Notes: a model not told the origin generated them from the letters alone. A stretch of DNA of 64,000 nt from Serendipita indica DSM 11827 (GCA_910890315.1 CAJVGD010000011.1:310001-374000), one strand, 5' to 3'; shown: positions 11,518 to 23,462, numbered from the stretch's first letter. Numbers and translations are program-made.

Positions 11518-12903
11518 CTACGTCCGAACTGACCGCGTAAACCGTCTTGTAGCCCCATCTGCCCAGTCGCAAGTAACTTCATCCAGGCTAGTTCTGAGGG
11601 CGATCAAACGTGACAACTCTGTCTGTATCTCACAATCATCACGACGCCTCCATTCTAGTCGGATTCCGAGACGCTTCAGATTGGGACAGTGTTGGGGAGC
11701 CTTGGTATCGTCCTCTAATCTTATTGCCTCCTCCAGCGTCTCCAGAACTAAGAGAAGCTTGTCAAACCGCCCGCTCGAGATGTGAACTGTCAAGGACACT
11801 AGCTGGGGTTGGCTTGCGATAAGCTGTGGAATGACATGCTCCGCGCCAACCACACGGATTGTGAGAAACATTGGTCGAAGCGAAGGCCTCTTGTTCGGTG
11901 TCGTTGATCCGAGGAGGCAGGATAGCTGATCCTCGTAGGAGTGGCGAGACACTTCTGAAGTCAAAAGCTCTAGTTCTTTGAGTTTCGGGGCATGGAGTAG
12001 TTTGAGGGATGCAGGATCGCCGCTCTTCACTCTGAGGGAGACTAGGTGAGGCAAATGCACCTCTTGTAATTTTCCCAAGGCAGAGCTGGAATACATCCGC
12101 CTAGTCTGGAGATGCTGAATAGTCAGAACCTTGAGCGGGGGCGTTGATCTGGTTCGAAAATCGCAAAGATTGGCGGAGTCAACTGAGAGTTGAAACACTT
12201 GGGGACAGGCCTCGAGCGAGGCCCCTATCCGACAGGTTAGGTGAAGACTCCGTACTAGAGGGAGTAACTTGTGCTGGTTGGTATCCAGCATTCGAGTCAC
12301 TAGTGTGGTCACCGTCGAGGGGATATTGACCGATTCCTGATACCATGCCGTGCCGAGATGCACCGTATGGACAATGGGGGAACAGAGGAGGATTCCATTC
12401 AGCATCCGGCATTGGGCTTCCTCAATGCGTTCGAATTTCCGTGAGGAAACTGAGATGGATTCGAGCCGGGAGAAAGGGACTCTGAGACCCTCTCGAACGA
12501 CTGTCCAGCATGCGTTCGAAAGGTGACGAAGTGTCAATCCGCGCCATCGAGTGGGAGGAAGCAGACGGACGAGCAAATGAACCAGTTTCAGAGCATGATG
12601 TCCTCCGAAAGCAGGGCCTATTCGATATATTGATGGAGATGGATTGATGACGACTTCGAGAGTATGATGTGCACCAGCACGTTGGGCGAGCGTTCTGAGA
12701 CGCTCTTCGGATGACGCCAATTGGAGGCAGCGAGTTTCCGGCAGTAGCGATATTCTAAGCCAAAGACGGGGAATGGAGAGGGCGGAATATCGCCATTGTC
12801 TACATACCGCTGATATAGTCAGCGGAGAGCCTCCTTGAAAGACGTATTCAAGAAAGATATCGACAAGGATGTCGTGCGGGATGAGAAGGCGAGTGGGACG
12901 CAT
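11518..12903 (-). CDS. F-box protein of a different subfamily
   Basis: Single exon, 461 aa. The F-box lies right at the N-terminus (residues 6-50: LLIPHDILVDIFLEYVF, SAVCRQWRYSALSIPRLWLRI), with no coiled coil before it. The rest is leucine-rich with segments such as LVRSLHLTCRIGA, LKVLTIQHLQ and LKRLGIRLEWRRR. It ends in an Arg-rich tail (ATRRFTRSVRT). It differs clearly from the coiled-coil F-box family in the rest of the window and is closer to the common fungal F-box-like type that begins at the N-terminus. Predicted SKP1-binding adaptor; partner unknown. Confidence 0.82.
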   Translation of the reverse strand: MRPTRLLIPHDILVDIFLEYVFQGGSPLTISAVCRQWRYSALSIPRLWLRISLLPETRCLQLASSEERLRTLAQRAGAHHTLEVVINPSPSIYRIGPAFGGHHALKLVHLLVRLLPPTRWRGLTLRHLSNACWTVVREGLRVPFSRLESISVSSRKFERIEEAQCRMLNGILLCSPIVHTVHLGTAWYQESVNIPSTVTTLVTRMLDTNQHKLLPLVRSLHLTCRIGASLEACPQVFQLSVDSANLCDFRTRSTPPLKVLTIQHLQTRRMYSSSALGKLQEVHLPHLVSLRVKSGDPASLKLLHAPKLKELELLTSEVSRHSYEDQLSCLLGSTTPNKRPSLRPMFLTIRVVGAEHVIPQLIASQPQLVSLTVHISSGRFDKLLLVLETLEEAIRLEDDTKAPQHCPNLKRLGIRLEWRRRDDCEIQTELSRLIALRTSLDEVTCDWADGATRRFTRSVRT

Positions 12904-13961
12904 AAGAAAAACTGGTCTAAGAATGAGAGATCTTCACGTCGGGATAGAGGGTTGATAAGAACTCGTACGGCGGTCGCCGCAACCCGTCACGTCCTGCCAA
13001 TCCCCGTTTACAGCTGGCCGGCGGGATACCCTGGAGACGTATTGAGTCTAGGTGACCGCCGCGTTAGAAGCTACAGTGGAATGGAACGGTTGCAGGAAGC
13101 GTGGAAACGTGGGGTCGAAACAAAAATAGCGTACTCCTGTGCCACAGGCAGTGGAGAGGGGGAGCGTGAAAAAGAACGCACCTTCTGGCTTTGAGAGGAT
13201 TTGTTTGGCTTTAGAGTCTAGTGCTAGAACACAACCGGGATGGAGAGTTTGTCGCTCGTACTGTTCTCACGTCTGCGGTCCGGTGCTACAGACGACGGTC
13301 TTTGAAGTCGGTTGATTGTAGGGTGTGATAGGATTGAAAACTGTTGAGCAAACTGTAACAATATGTTTGCTATCACGATGTCTATGGGAATGCAAGAAAG
13401 CTAGAGGACGCGGACATCACTCCCCGAGTATCCATCAGTGTTTAAGTACTGGGATCTGGTAGAGAATTGTGTAAGGAAGCCTCCAGTGCTGACGAGGCGG
13501 GGCGCTGCCCAAACGCTGGTTGCGCGCCCAACCGGAGAGAGCAACCACAGGATACTGAGTCGTTTATTTGAGCAAATCTTGCACCGTGGGATACGTCATC
13601 TGTCGTCGCACTGCCCAACCCCGCTGTTCCGACCTCGGCGGTAGGCAGAGGTTGCGCCCGCTGGAAAGATTGAGGTTCATGCACACATTCAGGTCTGTTT
13701 GTACATTGGATCATTGATTTCTTCTTCCCATCGACTGTTCAACTTGATGCCAGTGTGCAACTAGAGTAGCAACCGGTTCCAAGCACGAACGGGACAGAGC
13801 CTTTCTGTTTAGACTTGTCACCAGGCTAAGCGACCGTGGTGAGAACAAAACACGGGGATTCAAATAACATCCACAAAGAGGCATCGTCTGAAATACAGAA
13901 TCCATCGAACCAGAACCATGACCAATAGCTACTTCTGTGTTCACATGGATGAGCTCCGTGC
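12904..13961. other. Intergenic, about 1 kb
   Basis: No conserved protein in any frame. The open frames at 12835-13194 (+) and 13438-13714 (both strands) have no family features or splice context. It contains the downstream region of the thaumatin-like gene and the upstream region of the F-box gene. Confidence 0.45.
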
Positions 13962-14962
13962 TCAAGGACAGAAAGTGAGCGTGTAGTCTGCACGCTTCGA
14001 CCCAGCGCACGTCTTGAACAAGTTGAGACAGAATCGAGCGAGTAACGGGCTTTACTCACCTTCAAGGCGTTGACATCGTCGTAGGCATAAGCATAGGCGG
14101 TCGGGCACCTGCCATGGAAGTAACTGTAATAGGCCACACCAGACGCTGGGCATGTCTAGAAGAGACTCAGATGATCGAACGTATGGCGCTTACGTATGTA
14201 CAGACCTGAGGGGTATTGTACTGGCCGGAGCAACAGTTGGGGCTGTTGGCCTGGTTTCCGTCGAGATTAGCAAAGCAAGCGCTCTTGCAGCCGACTGGGA
14301 ACCCAGAGCTTATTCGAAAGTTCAAAGAAGTTCTCGGACGGAAGGGCGATGCATACCTGTCGAAGGGACCCTTGAGAGGGGCTGGGCAGTCCGGTCCAAG
14401 ATCCTGAGCACATTCAACCACTGGACAACCCTTGTTGTTGGTGATGCGCATGGGCAGGTTGTACCCGTCGACCAAGCTCACATCGTAGCTAAAGGACTTG
14501 TTCAGTTCTCGATGTAACCCACTCGAAGAAACGTACTGATCAGTGCCGCTATCACCCTCAAGCGTCCATTCGGCAACAGAAGCCGGAGGAATACCAGTTC
14601 CTGTCCTCATGTCGCACAAGAGACCGCCATTGCAAGCGCCAGTGAGGCAGGACTGTGCAGCCGGCTTTGAGAAGTCACAATTGCGACGACCTGTACACAT
14701 GTCAGCAAATAGAATGACTGAGAACCGTCGAGGAATACTCGCCCCAAATGCGGCCCGCTCTCCAGTTATCGGGCACATAAAAGGTCCTCACCGACCAGGC
14801 AGGCGCCTCCCAGCCAGTAGGAACATCTGGAACGGCAGATCCAACGTTCAAATCCGTAAAGACGGCTGGCCAAATGGTGAATGGACAGGCATTGTAGACC
14901 GTAAAGGTCCTCGCTGTAGCGAGACCAACGAAAGTGAGCGCAGTAGCGAGAGAAGTAAGCAT
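13962..14962 (-). CDS. Secreted thaumatin-like protein
   Basis: Six exons: 14962-14743, 14690-14537, 14488-14357, 14308-14206, 14155-14060 and 14012-13962. They sum to 756 nt (251 aa), in frame. A signal peptide (MLTSLATALTFVGLATA) precedes the mature start RTFTVYNACPFTIWP. Family blocks in order: RIWGRRNCDF, CLTGACNGGLLC, YDVSLVDGYNLPM, CPVVECAQDLGPDCP, GFPVGCKSACFANLD, SPNCCSGQYNTP, CPASGVAYYSYF, CPTAYAYAYDD and DYTLTFCP. I count 16 cysteines, the number of the large thaumatin/PR-5 fold with eight disulfides. Family members often bind or cut beta-1,3-glucan. The first intron appears to use a GC donor (about 14742-14691). The exact donor before the fifth exon could shift by a few codons. Confidence 0.92.
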
Positions 14963-15945
14963 GTTTAAGCGGATGCTGAGTACCTGGAGCGGTGTTTGAC
15001 TGCTGGTACACTGTGGCTGGCGAGCAACCAACGCCCACCTTTATAGTCGAGGCATCCAGAGTAGATTGAATCCATGTGAACGGAAAGTCTCGGGATATAA
15101 TAATAAGCGATTCTTGGTCTCATCAGCCAGTCAACTCAGCGCTATGTCGAAAGAACGCGCAGTCGTCTGACCATACAGACGACGCCCCTCTTGAACAACG
15201 AATGGGTTGGAGCGCTCATTCACGGGTTCGCCAGGATCGCTAGGAGTTTACCCGGAGCGCGCTGTATCCCCCTTCCTAGGAGTGAGTAGAAGGGATTCCT
15301 TCTCCACAGCTAATGACCGGATAGCGGGAAGTCCAGAATGTACACACGGCTCCGGCGGCCGCAGTTGTTCAAAGGCCTCGACCGGAACGGATACGATGGT
15401 CTTGATGTAACCGGCTATCTGCGTGTCAAACTTGATCTGGTTGGCTACAGGTGGCGACGAGAGGTTCTGCCAATATATCCGACTTGATGGTCGCCTGAGG
15501 GTAGCGGGAGAGAAGAGAAGACGTCGCCACCAGGTCTGATTACTCCGCACTCTCGCACGTCGATATCAGCCACCGAGTAGGCACTGCGCGACATTCGCAT
15601 CGGGTATCTACGGAGGTTGAGTTTGAATGATATATTAGCTTTGATGGTGCCCTGCAAAGCGGAACGATCTGGTAGTGGATGGTGTTCTCGTGTATGTCTG
15701 TGGAGCTCCGAGAAGAAGAGCACCTGAAGTAGATACACAAGGAATTGGGTGCATAGAGAAAGTCCGGCATCAGCTGACGTGCCGATACTATCCAGAGCCG
15801 GTCTACTCTACTCGTGCGAGAATTTCCGAATGTAGTTGATGTAACAGATTCTGGTGAAAGGTAAGCTGTATAAGTGGAACCATAGCTTATGTCTTACGAA
15901 ACCGTCATTCAGCACATGGCCGCTAGCCATGTGAAAGTTTCCCCT
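14963..15945. other. Intergenic with unassigned short frames
   Basis: Between the thaumatin-like gene and the calpain gene. Three overlapping minus-strand frames (15248-15550, 15445-15738, 15540-15770) look partly protein-like, but I could not join them into a sensible gene or recognise a family. A small unrecognised gene here is possible. Confidence 0.4.
15039..15045 (-). promoter_or_regulatory. TATA-like element upstream of the thaumatin-like gene
   Basis: TATAAAG on the minus strand, about 77 nt upstream of the ATG at 14962. The spacing suits a core promoter with a short 5' leader. Based on sequence alone. Confidence 0.4.
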
Positions 15946-18900
15946 TTACTGGGTAGTTTCGAGATATTGCACGCTGATGGGAGAGTCTGACCAGACTGAA
16001 ACTTCGAACAGGCCCTGGATCCCCGGAGAATGAGTCGATGGCACGAGTAAATACCTCCCAGCCGCCAGCCGACGTCGAGAGAGACGAACACCGTAACGGG
16101 ACTCGCGATATGGGCCACTTGTCGCGACCTCTGTTGGCGGCGATGTATCTTGATATTGGAATAGGGAGAGATTAATAGGCAAGTAGAGAGCTCCTGCCCT
16201 TGTCTGGGTGACTTGCCTATAAAAAGGTGTCAAACACCGCTCACGCGTCACAAGAGCACAAGAGCTCACAATCTCGCACATACTTCCGCAGAACGTGATA
16301 GAAACATCTCGTATTGTGGATTCCGCCAGTATCGACCATGACTTGGGCCGCCAGCAGCGGTCTCCGGCATCCTGAAGAAAATCAATAAAGGTAGCAAAGG
16401 GATGAAGCTACTCACCAGTTGCCGTGAAGTGAGCTTGTATGCATCCCCGCACCTTCGGCAGGTGCGCGCTGCAATTCCACGGATCGCTCAGAAGAGATCT
16501 CGAGCGTTCCCTTTCCATGTTGGGTTGCCACATAGTTTGAGAGCACAACAACATAATTTCCAGGGAGAAGAGAGACTTGGCCACAAGCTATGCCATAGCT
16601 GTAAGTTCCAGAGTCGAAGACAACCGTTCCCTCCGTGACGCTACAATCGTTAGCAATGCCCAATATCGTGAAAATGACCCACTCGTTAACCCGCTTCTCC
16701 GCACTTCTGTATACCTTGATGTTCAATGGTATATCTTTCGACGCAGTGGCATGGAATTGAAGGCGGACCGCACTTTGCTTCCCAGATGAGCTCGAGGGAC
16801 CCGCCGGCACCTTTAGCGTCCACTGTGGGTTGTCGAAATACGTGGGATAGAGCAAATTTCCGCCAGAGTACAGTGAATTAAACTCGTAGGAGATCTATAC
16901 AGGTCAGCAACAACAATCACTGTCCAATTGGTCAACTCACAATTTGTTTGACCATATTTGGGGGTGGTCGCGTATCAAATTCGAGTGGGGCGTGCGACAT
17001 GATACTCAGTGTATATGGTACATCGTCTCGAATGTCGGCTTCGTTAGGAAAACTGAGAGAGGCGATTAACGAAATGCGTTTGGTGTCGTCACTGCATGTC
17101 ATTTTGAGCTAACAAACGTCAGACTAGCAGGGGGAGTATGTTTCATCCATACCAGGCAGTGGGGAGAGTTCAGATAATGTCCAGTAAATGTAAGATTCTC
17201 TGCCTTGTTAAATGTGATCTCGGCACCATCCTCTTCGAATGCATGCAGTGCGCTATACAATTCTGTCTCTGCCTGAGCATAGGTATGGCGTGAAAGGAGG
17301 GCCCAAATGTCCGTCCTTGGTGTGACTGCGTCTATAGCGATACGAATCTGTTGATTCAGGACTTTTTTCGTCGTCAGGAAACCCCTATTTGAATGGCCAC
17401 ATACTTACTACCGTCCCCTGGCGACCTCGCAATCTTCCACTTTCTGAGATGGTGTAAGCAGGCGGATGGGCAATTCATTTCACTTGCCGATGGTGGACAA
17501 GCCTGTGCGGAAAGCTATCCGGATTCCAGCTCAGGTACATATGATCGAATGTACGACAGACGTCGTCCCAAGGTATTCTCCAGAATGCTTCTTCACTTCG
17601 GTGCGCATCGTTTGCATCGATTGAACGCCATGGATTGACGATAGTGACCATTCTGTCTTCATTGTCCTCGAGACCTACAGACTGTGAGAGTCCGCCTGCT
17701 CCGAGGTATGGTGATCAAACCTATGCATGCATATGCGTGGAAGGGAATCAACGGTCGACTGGCATGTGACGGAATTTCTTTGGCAGTCCCGAACGTGACA
17801 AGTACATTTCCTACCGAGCGTAAGCCACGTGTTTAGTCATAGTTGGGTCCCTACCTTGGCGAAACGCTGTCGATATTCTCGACCAAGTCTTCTCCCGCTC
17901 AAATGCCGTGCTGTGCTCGTGAGGTCTCTGTTGGGCAAGGAGCAACCAATCTCACCTTTGAAGATCATAGGAATCTGGTATCCAGCCGATGAGAGCTCTA
18001 CGAATATTGAATCTACGCCAAAGTTTGCGACAGCGCATACCGTAGGTCGACTCCAGAGTCCCTGCGATCCATTAGTCGCGTGGCCACACATTAGAGCCCA
18101 CGTACGATCCCTTGAATCCATAGCCGCCATTTATCTTCAAGTACTTCCCCTCTTTAGCTATATTTCTTGCCACAGAGGTTGGATTCTCACTGCTTTTTCG
18201 ACCAAGCTCGGCCATAGACAGCTACGTCGAGTGGACCGTACGGACATGACGAGATCTCCACGGAGAGGCATTCGATCATCGATGATGACCTTGCGTTCGA
18301 CTCCATTGAGAAACATTTTATAAGCATATCGTCCATTGCTTGATTCTATTGGCCGTCGTAACGAGTCGCCTTCAGCCTGCGGAAACAGGCGGTCCAGTAT
18401 CAACTGACCCTCCGAGTCATTATCACGAAAATAGTATAAGCAGAGTACTTACCGATGAGCCGTGTATCAGATGATGTTGCCAACAGACGATGATGGACGC
18501 CACGACGGAACAATTAGAAACGACGCTCTGTACGAGCTCATATGGCAGCATATTGAGATCTAGCATTGGACAATTCGGTCCAAAGACTTTGTCTTTCGAC
18601 ACCCAGCGATCTCCAGGCTCGAGACCCCACTCGACAGCAGTCCTTTTGGGACATGTTTCAGTACTGCTCTAGTATTCGAACCAGCCATACACACCTATCA
18701 TCTTCCTTTACTGACAGACTGGGTGTATACCCTTTCCAGAGGGGACACACGACCCCATTGACAATAGATGACGATTCCAAAACGGCCTGCTGCTCTTCTA
18801 TAACCAAAATAAGAAACAACGATCCTCCTTTGAGGAAAAAACGTACCAGGTGAGAATATGTTACGCTGCACAAGCTGAACGCGATCCGGATAAGCCCTCT

Positions 18901-19285
18901 TAATCTTTTGCGCACGTTCGAGTGCGAGACTAGCATGAGCACGGGCTTGTGTACGTTCATCCTTGTCCCTCGCAATCATAGCGTTATCAGCCGTGGTTCT
19001 CGTAGCTTGTCCATCCACGGTAGAACCATCAATGGACGACGTATTGTTGACAATCTTGAGAAACGCCTGAGCAGCTTGTACATACAATTGGAATGACGTG
19101 TTCCATTCCGTCTCCAATTCCTTTTTCTTCGCCTTGGCCAAGATGGTCTTAGCGCCATTTTGATCGGTTTAGGGAAAGGGTGGAAATTTCAAAAGAACAG
19201 AAGATCCACCGTCAGATAATGGGTAATCGATGGTGCAAGGATAAACGCTGACCTCTGCTTCTTGGAATGCACGGCTTTTGACCAT
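15946..19285 (-). CDS. RIM13: Calpain-like cysteine protease, PalB/Rim13 type
   Basis: About 17 exons. The main ones are 19285-19253, 19147-18847, 18797-18695, 18642-18453, 18409-18191, 18143-18106, 18061-18041, 17997-17956, 17910-17855, 17810-17721, 17674-17484, 17439-17383, 17347-17153, 17108-16941, 16894-16416, 16371-16284 and 16203-15946; their sum is in frame (about 820-840 aa). The N-terminus is MIT-like (AKKKELETEWNTSFQLYVQ). The protease core shows the triad: Cys in NCSVVAS, His in PFHAYA, Asn in VNPWRS, plus the family block KVIIDDRMP. C2-like C-terminal domains follow (YPTYFDNPQWTLKV, SGTYSYGIACG, AEGAGM, VPSTHSPG). In fungi PalB/Rim13 cleaves the PacC/Rim101 transcription factor at endosomal ESCRT-III during pH signalling. 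One intron inside 16894-16416 is optional, since both versions keep frame. Confidence 0.9.
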
Positions 19286-19774
19286 CGAGGAAGAGATGAA
19301 GAAGCGCGAGCCACCGAAGCCATCTTTACGCTGCCCAACCAACGAGTCCGATTCATCAAGAGCAACAACAATAAAATCGTATTGGTACGAAAAAAGAAAC
19401 AAGGGAGCAGTACAAAAGAACAAAATTGAACAAGGTCGCAGGGGTGCTAGGCAAAAGGGGTTGCCTGATCCCAAATTCTCGCCGCCACTTCGGGAGAGGG
19501 TGGAACAACAGAGCTGTCCATGCGACGGTAAACAACAAAGCGGACGTTATGTAAACGGACAGGGTGAGGGATGACGTGGAGAGTGCGCGACAGAGTACAC
19601 GATGGACAGGACGGCGATGCGATGCGGTGCAGAGCAGAGCAGGGTCAAATTTTGCTGGCAGGAAGAGTCGGTCCGAACCAACTAACACGCGAGCTCTGGA
19701 TACAATGAGATTGGTTATGGCTTGGGGGTGGTTGAAAGTAGATGGGGCTGCTAATGTATTGAGAGGGCGACTTT
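19286..19774. other. Intergenic between two minus-strand genes
   Basis: Upstream of the calpain gene. No conserved frame; purine-rich patches around 19390-19440. Confidence 0.4.
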
Positions 19775-21373
19775 CTATTCGTGAGAGGTCGTGTGTTCGT
19801 TACGAAACCCATCGGGCATCTTGTGTCTACCCGGGTGACCTAGTAGAGCGCTGCGGGCGCGTAGGTCTCGGGCTGAAGGTATGCGAGGGCCGGAGGTTGC
19901 AAGAATGGCTACAAGTTCATCGTCAGTATGGAATTCTAAATGGCGCCTTACGAGGAGACGTACGATATGACCGCCGAGGGTGGACCAATCCATCGACCGC
20001 GAGTTACTACCGGTCCATGCACCATACGCCTGTTGTTCTTGAACGAGGAGATGCGGATGTGAACCAACGACGTCCTGGCGACCCTTCCAACCCACCGGAC
20101 GATACTGGAGTGCGTCGGCAGACATCGGGACGCTAAGATTTCGCGCATGGCGTCTTGCGCGCATCGATTGACGGAGCTGCATCGTTCTTCCCGAGGTATC
20201 AAGCTCGAGGATCGGCTGGATCCTCCTGCGGGGTAACTCGGGCGTCATCACCGCCGACAGTGATTGGCTTTGGCCAACGAGGGATTGAGAGACGAAGGAT
20301 GGTGGAACGACATGTGATGGTTGTACTTGGCGCGTGTGGGTTGGTTGTGCATACGGCAGGACGAGGGCTGGCGCCGTCAATGGAGAGAGTTGATCCGCGT
20401 TGGTCGTCCTCGACTCGATTACGCTGTCAACGGGCGGCTCGTCGCGTTCCTGTGCCTCGAGCTTTGACTCTTCGCGCTCGACGAGAGCAGCGAGGTGTGC
20501 AGCCGTATTCTCGATCCGCATTGGCCTCGGTGCGTGCAAGTGGACGTGGCTCGGAGGGGTGACCATCGAGGCGGAGCTCTCCGTGGTTGCAGCAGGCAAA
20601 AATGACTCTTTAGATGTTATAGCCTCGTTTATGTCTCCTGTACTGTATGCCGTCTCCGCGGTGTCCTGGGCGAGAAAGGGGGACCAGGAGTCTGGCGGAT
20701 AGTGTTGGTCAGGGAGCACGGGAGGGAGAGTAATTGCGTTTGTTGAGAGGTGGTCAAGCTGAAGAGGGTAATAATACTCGTTCAGATGTGCGCAGCCACC
20801 GTCGTCCCCTGGAGCAGGCGCAAAGATAGGCGACGGGTATTCTTCTGAACCGAGAATGGCCGTTGTTGCTGTCGTGGTCGCTGCTGCCGGGGCGACAAGG
20901 TCGAGATTCATGCTGCCCTCTTTGTCTAGTTGTTGTTGGCGGTGATGATGATGATGATGATGATAATTGGCAGAGAATTCGGAGATGGGGCTGTTGGCAA
21001 CGGTGCTTGTGCTGAGTCGGCAGTCTTCAAACCCTTCGGATAAATCATCTTCGTCTTCGAATACAACGACGGGGTTGTGAGATTGGGCATGATTCTCAAA
21101 CGCGAATTCGTCGTAATATTGCTGGCCCTTTGTGGCGTTTACCTCAAAGGGGGCAAAGGAATTCCATGAACACTCGTCAACGTCGTATGTTGTAAATACG
21201 AGTGGGTCCATGTCTCGTAGTGGTGGTGGTGGTTGCGGCCAAGCTTTGCCATCGATGTAACCCCGGGCAGCGGGCAGAGGGACCGCGCGCTGATTCGGAG
21301 CATCCACAAAGGGGCCCGGGCTGTTCTTTACGGAAATTGCTGGAAACTGGGAGTGGGAGCAGAGGCTGGTCAT
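19775..21373 (-). CDS. Disordered protein with His tract, unrecognised
   Basis: One open frame. I take Met 21373 (MTSLCSHSQF) as start, giving about 532 aa; an upstream in-frame Met exists at 21484. The sequence is low complexity: Pro/Ala/Ser/Thr-rich, a run of seven histidines around 20942-20962 (encoded by ATG-type triplets on the other strand), acidic patches (FEDEDDLSEGFED) and an Ala/Thr run. A short charged helix (LAALVEREESKLEAQERDE) and a basic region (MRARRHARNLS) occur in the second half. I do not recognise a domain. Its length and lack of stops support a real gene, and the composition resembles fungal transcriptional regulators or other disordered hubs, but I assign no function. 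The C-terminal part could contain an unspliced intron. Confidence 0.55.
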   Translation of the reverse strand: MTSLCSHSQFPAISVKNSPGPFVDAPNQRAVPLPAARGYIDGKAWPQPPPPLRDMDPLVFTTYDVDECSWNSFAPFEVNATKGQQYYDEFAFENHAQSHNPVVVFEDEDDLSEGFEDCRLSTSTVANSPISEFSANYHHHHHHHRQQQLDKEGSMNLDLVAPAAATTTATTAILGSEEYPSPIFAPAPGDDGGCAHLNEYYYPLQLDHLSTNAITLPPVLPDQHYPPDSWSPFLAQDTAETAYSTGDINEAITSKESFLPAATTESSASMVTPPSHVHLHAPRPMRIENTAAHLAALVEREESKLEAQERDEPPVDSVIESRTTNADQLSPLTAPALVLPYAQPTHTRQVQPSHVVPPSFVSQSLVGQSQSLSAVMTPELPRRRIQPILELDTSGRTMQLRQSMRARRHARNLSVPMSADALQYRPVGWKGRQDVVGSHPHLLVQEQQAYGAWTGSNSRSMDWSTLGGHIVRLLVRRHLEFHTDDELVAILATSGPRIPSARDLRARSALLGHPGRHKMPDGFRNEHTTSHE

Positions 21374-22283
21374 GGCGGCAGGCTCGGGCGGCGGCTGCGG
21401 ACAGTTGATTTCAGATTTGTTGCAATCGATGAGATTTGGGGGGCACCGCTCAGAAAAAAAGAGGTCGGGAAAAGCGGAGATCAAAAAACTTAAAGTCGTA
21501 AATGGATTCGTGAGCGTCGTGTAGGCGTTGGGAGAAAGAGACTCCAGGTCGTGTCAAGCCAAGGGCGGGGGGCCTCTGAGACTACGCACAACGTAGACGA
21601 TGGCGTGCAAAAGAGATGTTTGTCGTGGGCGGGTTCAAGCAGTGTTATCCAAAGGGGCACTCAACCCGACGGCTCTTAACTCTAACCGCAGCTCAGTTGG
21701 TGGCATGCGTCTGGCAACGAGGCTCAAGAAGCCCATGTTGCTGTTGTAATCTCACAAGGCCAACATTTGAATCGTGGCGCACTCGCCCACTATTCTGGGT
21801 CACATTGCAATAAGCGCGTGGAGCACCTGCGGCCCTTTGCTTTAGCGCGTGATCGTCCCGACACCAGCCCGAGGTAGCCTCTCCAAATCAAAGAGGAAAA
21901 ATCAAAAGTCTGTGTTCAAAAGGTATTCAACGTCCCTACATACCGCCGAGCTATCCCCTCTTCAGGGTTTCTGCTTGTCAAGCTAAGCGATCAAAGGACG
22001 ACGTATAGGGAACAGCGTGTGTGTGGCTAGGTGGGTGGGGAACCAGGGATATGTAGAGATGACGACGACGAGGACGGTGAAATTGTGCTTCTTGCAACTC
22101 GCGACGCGGACGCGAGTCTGAACCGACGGCCCGTAGAGAAGCTACGAGCCTCGGCCACGACCAGCACCGTCTTTGACCAGCGGGTAGAGTGAATGAAACA
22201 AGAGAGTGTGTAAAAGAGAGAGAGAGAGAGAGAAAAACGATCAAACTGTCGTGGTACGCCCGTAGTAATCCGTAGAAAGAAGA
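21374..22283. other. Intergenic with (AG)n microsatellite
   Basis: Upstream of the disordered-protein gene and downstream of the LysM gene. A dinucleotide AG run lies at about 22215-22232. No conserved frame. Confidence 0.5.
22215..22232 (+). repeat. (AG)n microsatellite
   Basis: About nine AG units, just downstream (3') of the LysM gene stop. Confidence 0.8.
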
Positions 22284-22980
22284 TTAAACGTCCATGACCT
22301 CGTCGCAGTACGGCACATCTCCGTCCTCCTCCGTAATCTGGTCATCTGGAGTAGGCACCCATTCGATGGATCCGTCGTTGTCAAAGAAGCCAGGCGGAAT
22401 GGGCGGCGCGACAACCGTCGGAGCCACGCAGAGCACGAGCCCACTGTACAAATTGTCGCACTCGTCGTCTACGTTGGGGTTGTTCGACATCAAGATGGTC
22501 GAATTAATCTGATACGTCTGCTGGATCGTCGCGCACGAATCTCCAGAGCTCACGACATGCACGCTCGTACAATCTTGGCCTTCGGTTCCGAGGCCTGCCA
22601 AAATGGTGAGTTGCACAAAACCAATCGACATATCGACATACAAAGATTCTCGCCAATTTGCATGTGTTGGCAAAGCGCATCAATCTTGTCGGCATTGAGC
22701 GCGGCGAGTTGGAACGTTGAAACATTGTGAGCACGCGAGATTCCGTCGCAGATATCTCCGGCAGCAACCGTGTAGTTTCGAGTGCACGTCGCGGCCATGG
22801 CGGCTGTTTGATTCCCAAGAAATATAGCCAAGCACCGGTCAAGATTAGTGGCGGTCGTAGAGAAATTTCAGAAAAAAATCCATAGTCAGCTTTACATGGC
22901 GGAATCAGCCTGAAACAAGTGCACATACGCGTCAAAAAGAAGAGAGCGGATGCAGCGGCGACAAAAGTCTTGACAAACAT
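22284..22980 (-). CDS. Secreted protein with two LysM domains
   Basis: Three exons: 22980-22929, 22803-22642 and 22594-22284 (525 nt, 174 aa, in frame). The signal peptide is MFVKTFVAAASALFFLTPAMA, split by a rather long 125 nt intron. LysM 1 is about residues 26-72 (YTVAAGDICDGISRAHNVS ... LAALN); LysM 2 is about 83-130 (VVSSGDSCATIQQTYQINS ... SNNPNVDDECDNLYSG). The tail is short, acidic and Pro-rich with two more cysteines. LysM domains bind chitin or its oligomers. In plant-associated fungi such small LysM-only proteins shield hyphal chitin or hide chitin fragments from plant receptors. An effector role is plausible but inferred, because LysM proteins also act in a fungus's own wall. Confidence 0.9.
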
Positions 22981-23462
22981 GGTTTTTGGCGTCGTAAGAG
23001 TGAATGTAGAGCCTTTTTAGAAAAAAGTCTTCAGACTAGAATGAATGACGAGTTTCCTGGTCGTTGTACTGGTGCGGCGAGCGAGCAAAGGGCGCTGTTG
23101 GAGCTGCGGCGGGCACTGGTAGCGAATGGAATATGCACGTATAAGTGTGCAGAGTCGAGTAAAGAGAGTAGTTGAGCAGGAAAGGACGTCTGAAGGACCG
23201 CAAAGGCCACAAGCACAGAGGTGGTCGGGTGCAAAGAGCTTGCTAGACTTTGTCTGGGCGGGGCGGCGGCGTGCTCAACGGCCGGAAATCCAAAGGCCGT
23301 GCGACGGAGCTTATATTGGTGGTTGCTACTCTGATCTATTGGCCCTCCGGCCTCAACGTGCGACCGCATACTTGCGGCCTTTTCCCGGTCCCGCCAATCG
23401 GAATTGGCTCCTCCCGTATGGGTCGGGCTCAATAAGTGTTGTTACAATTGTTTTCCTAGCCA
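22981..23462. other. Intergenic, LysM gene promoter side
   Basis: The LysM gene lies on the minus strand, so this is its upstream region. Its far end meets the 3' end of the first methyltransferase gene. Only short spurious frames. Confidence 0.4.

Noticed and set aside
15248-15770. Three overlapping minus-strand frames
   Set aside because: They could not be joined into one sensible protein and resemble no family; left as unassigned.
20940-20965. ATG-triplet run read as a possible microsatellite
   Set aside because: It is the histidine tract of an open coding frame on the minus strand.
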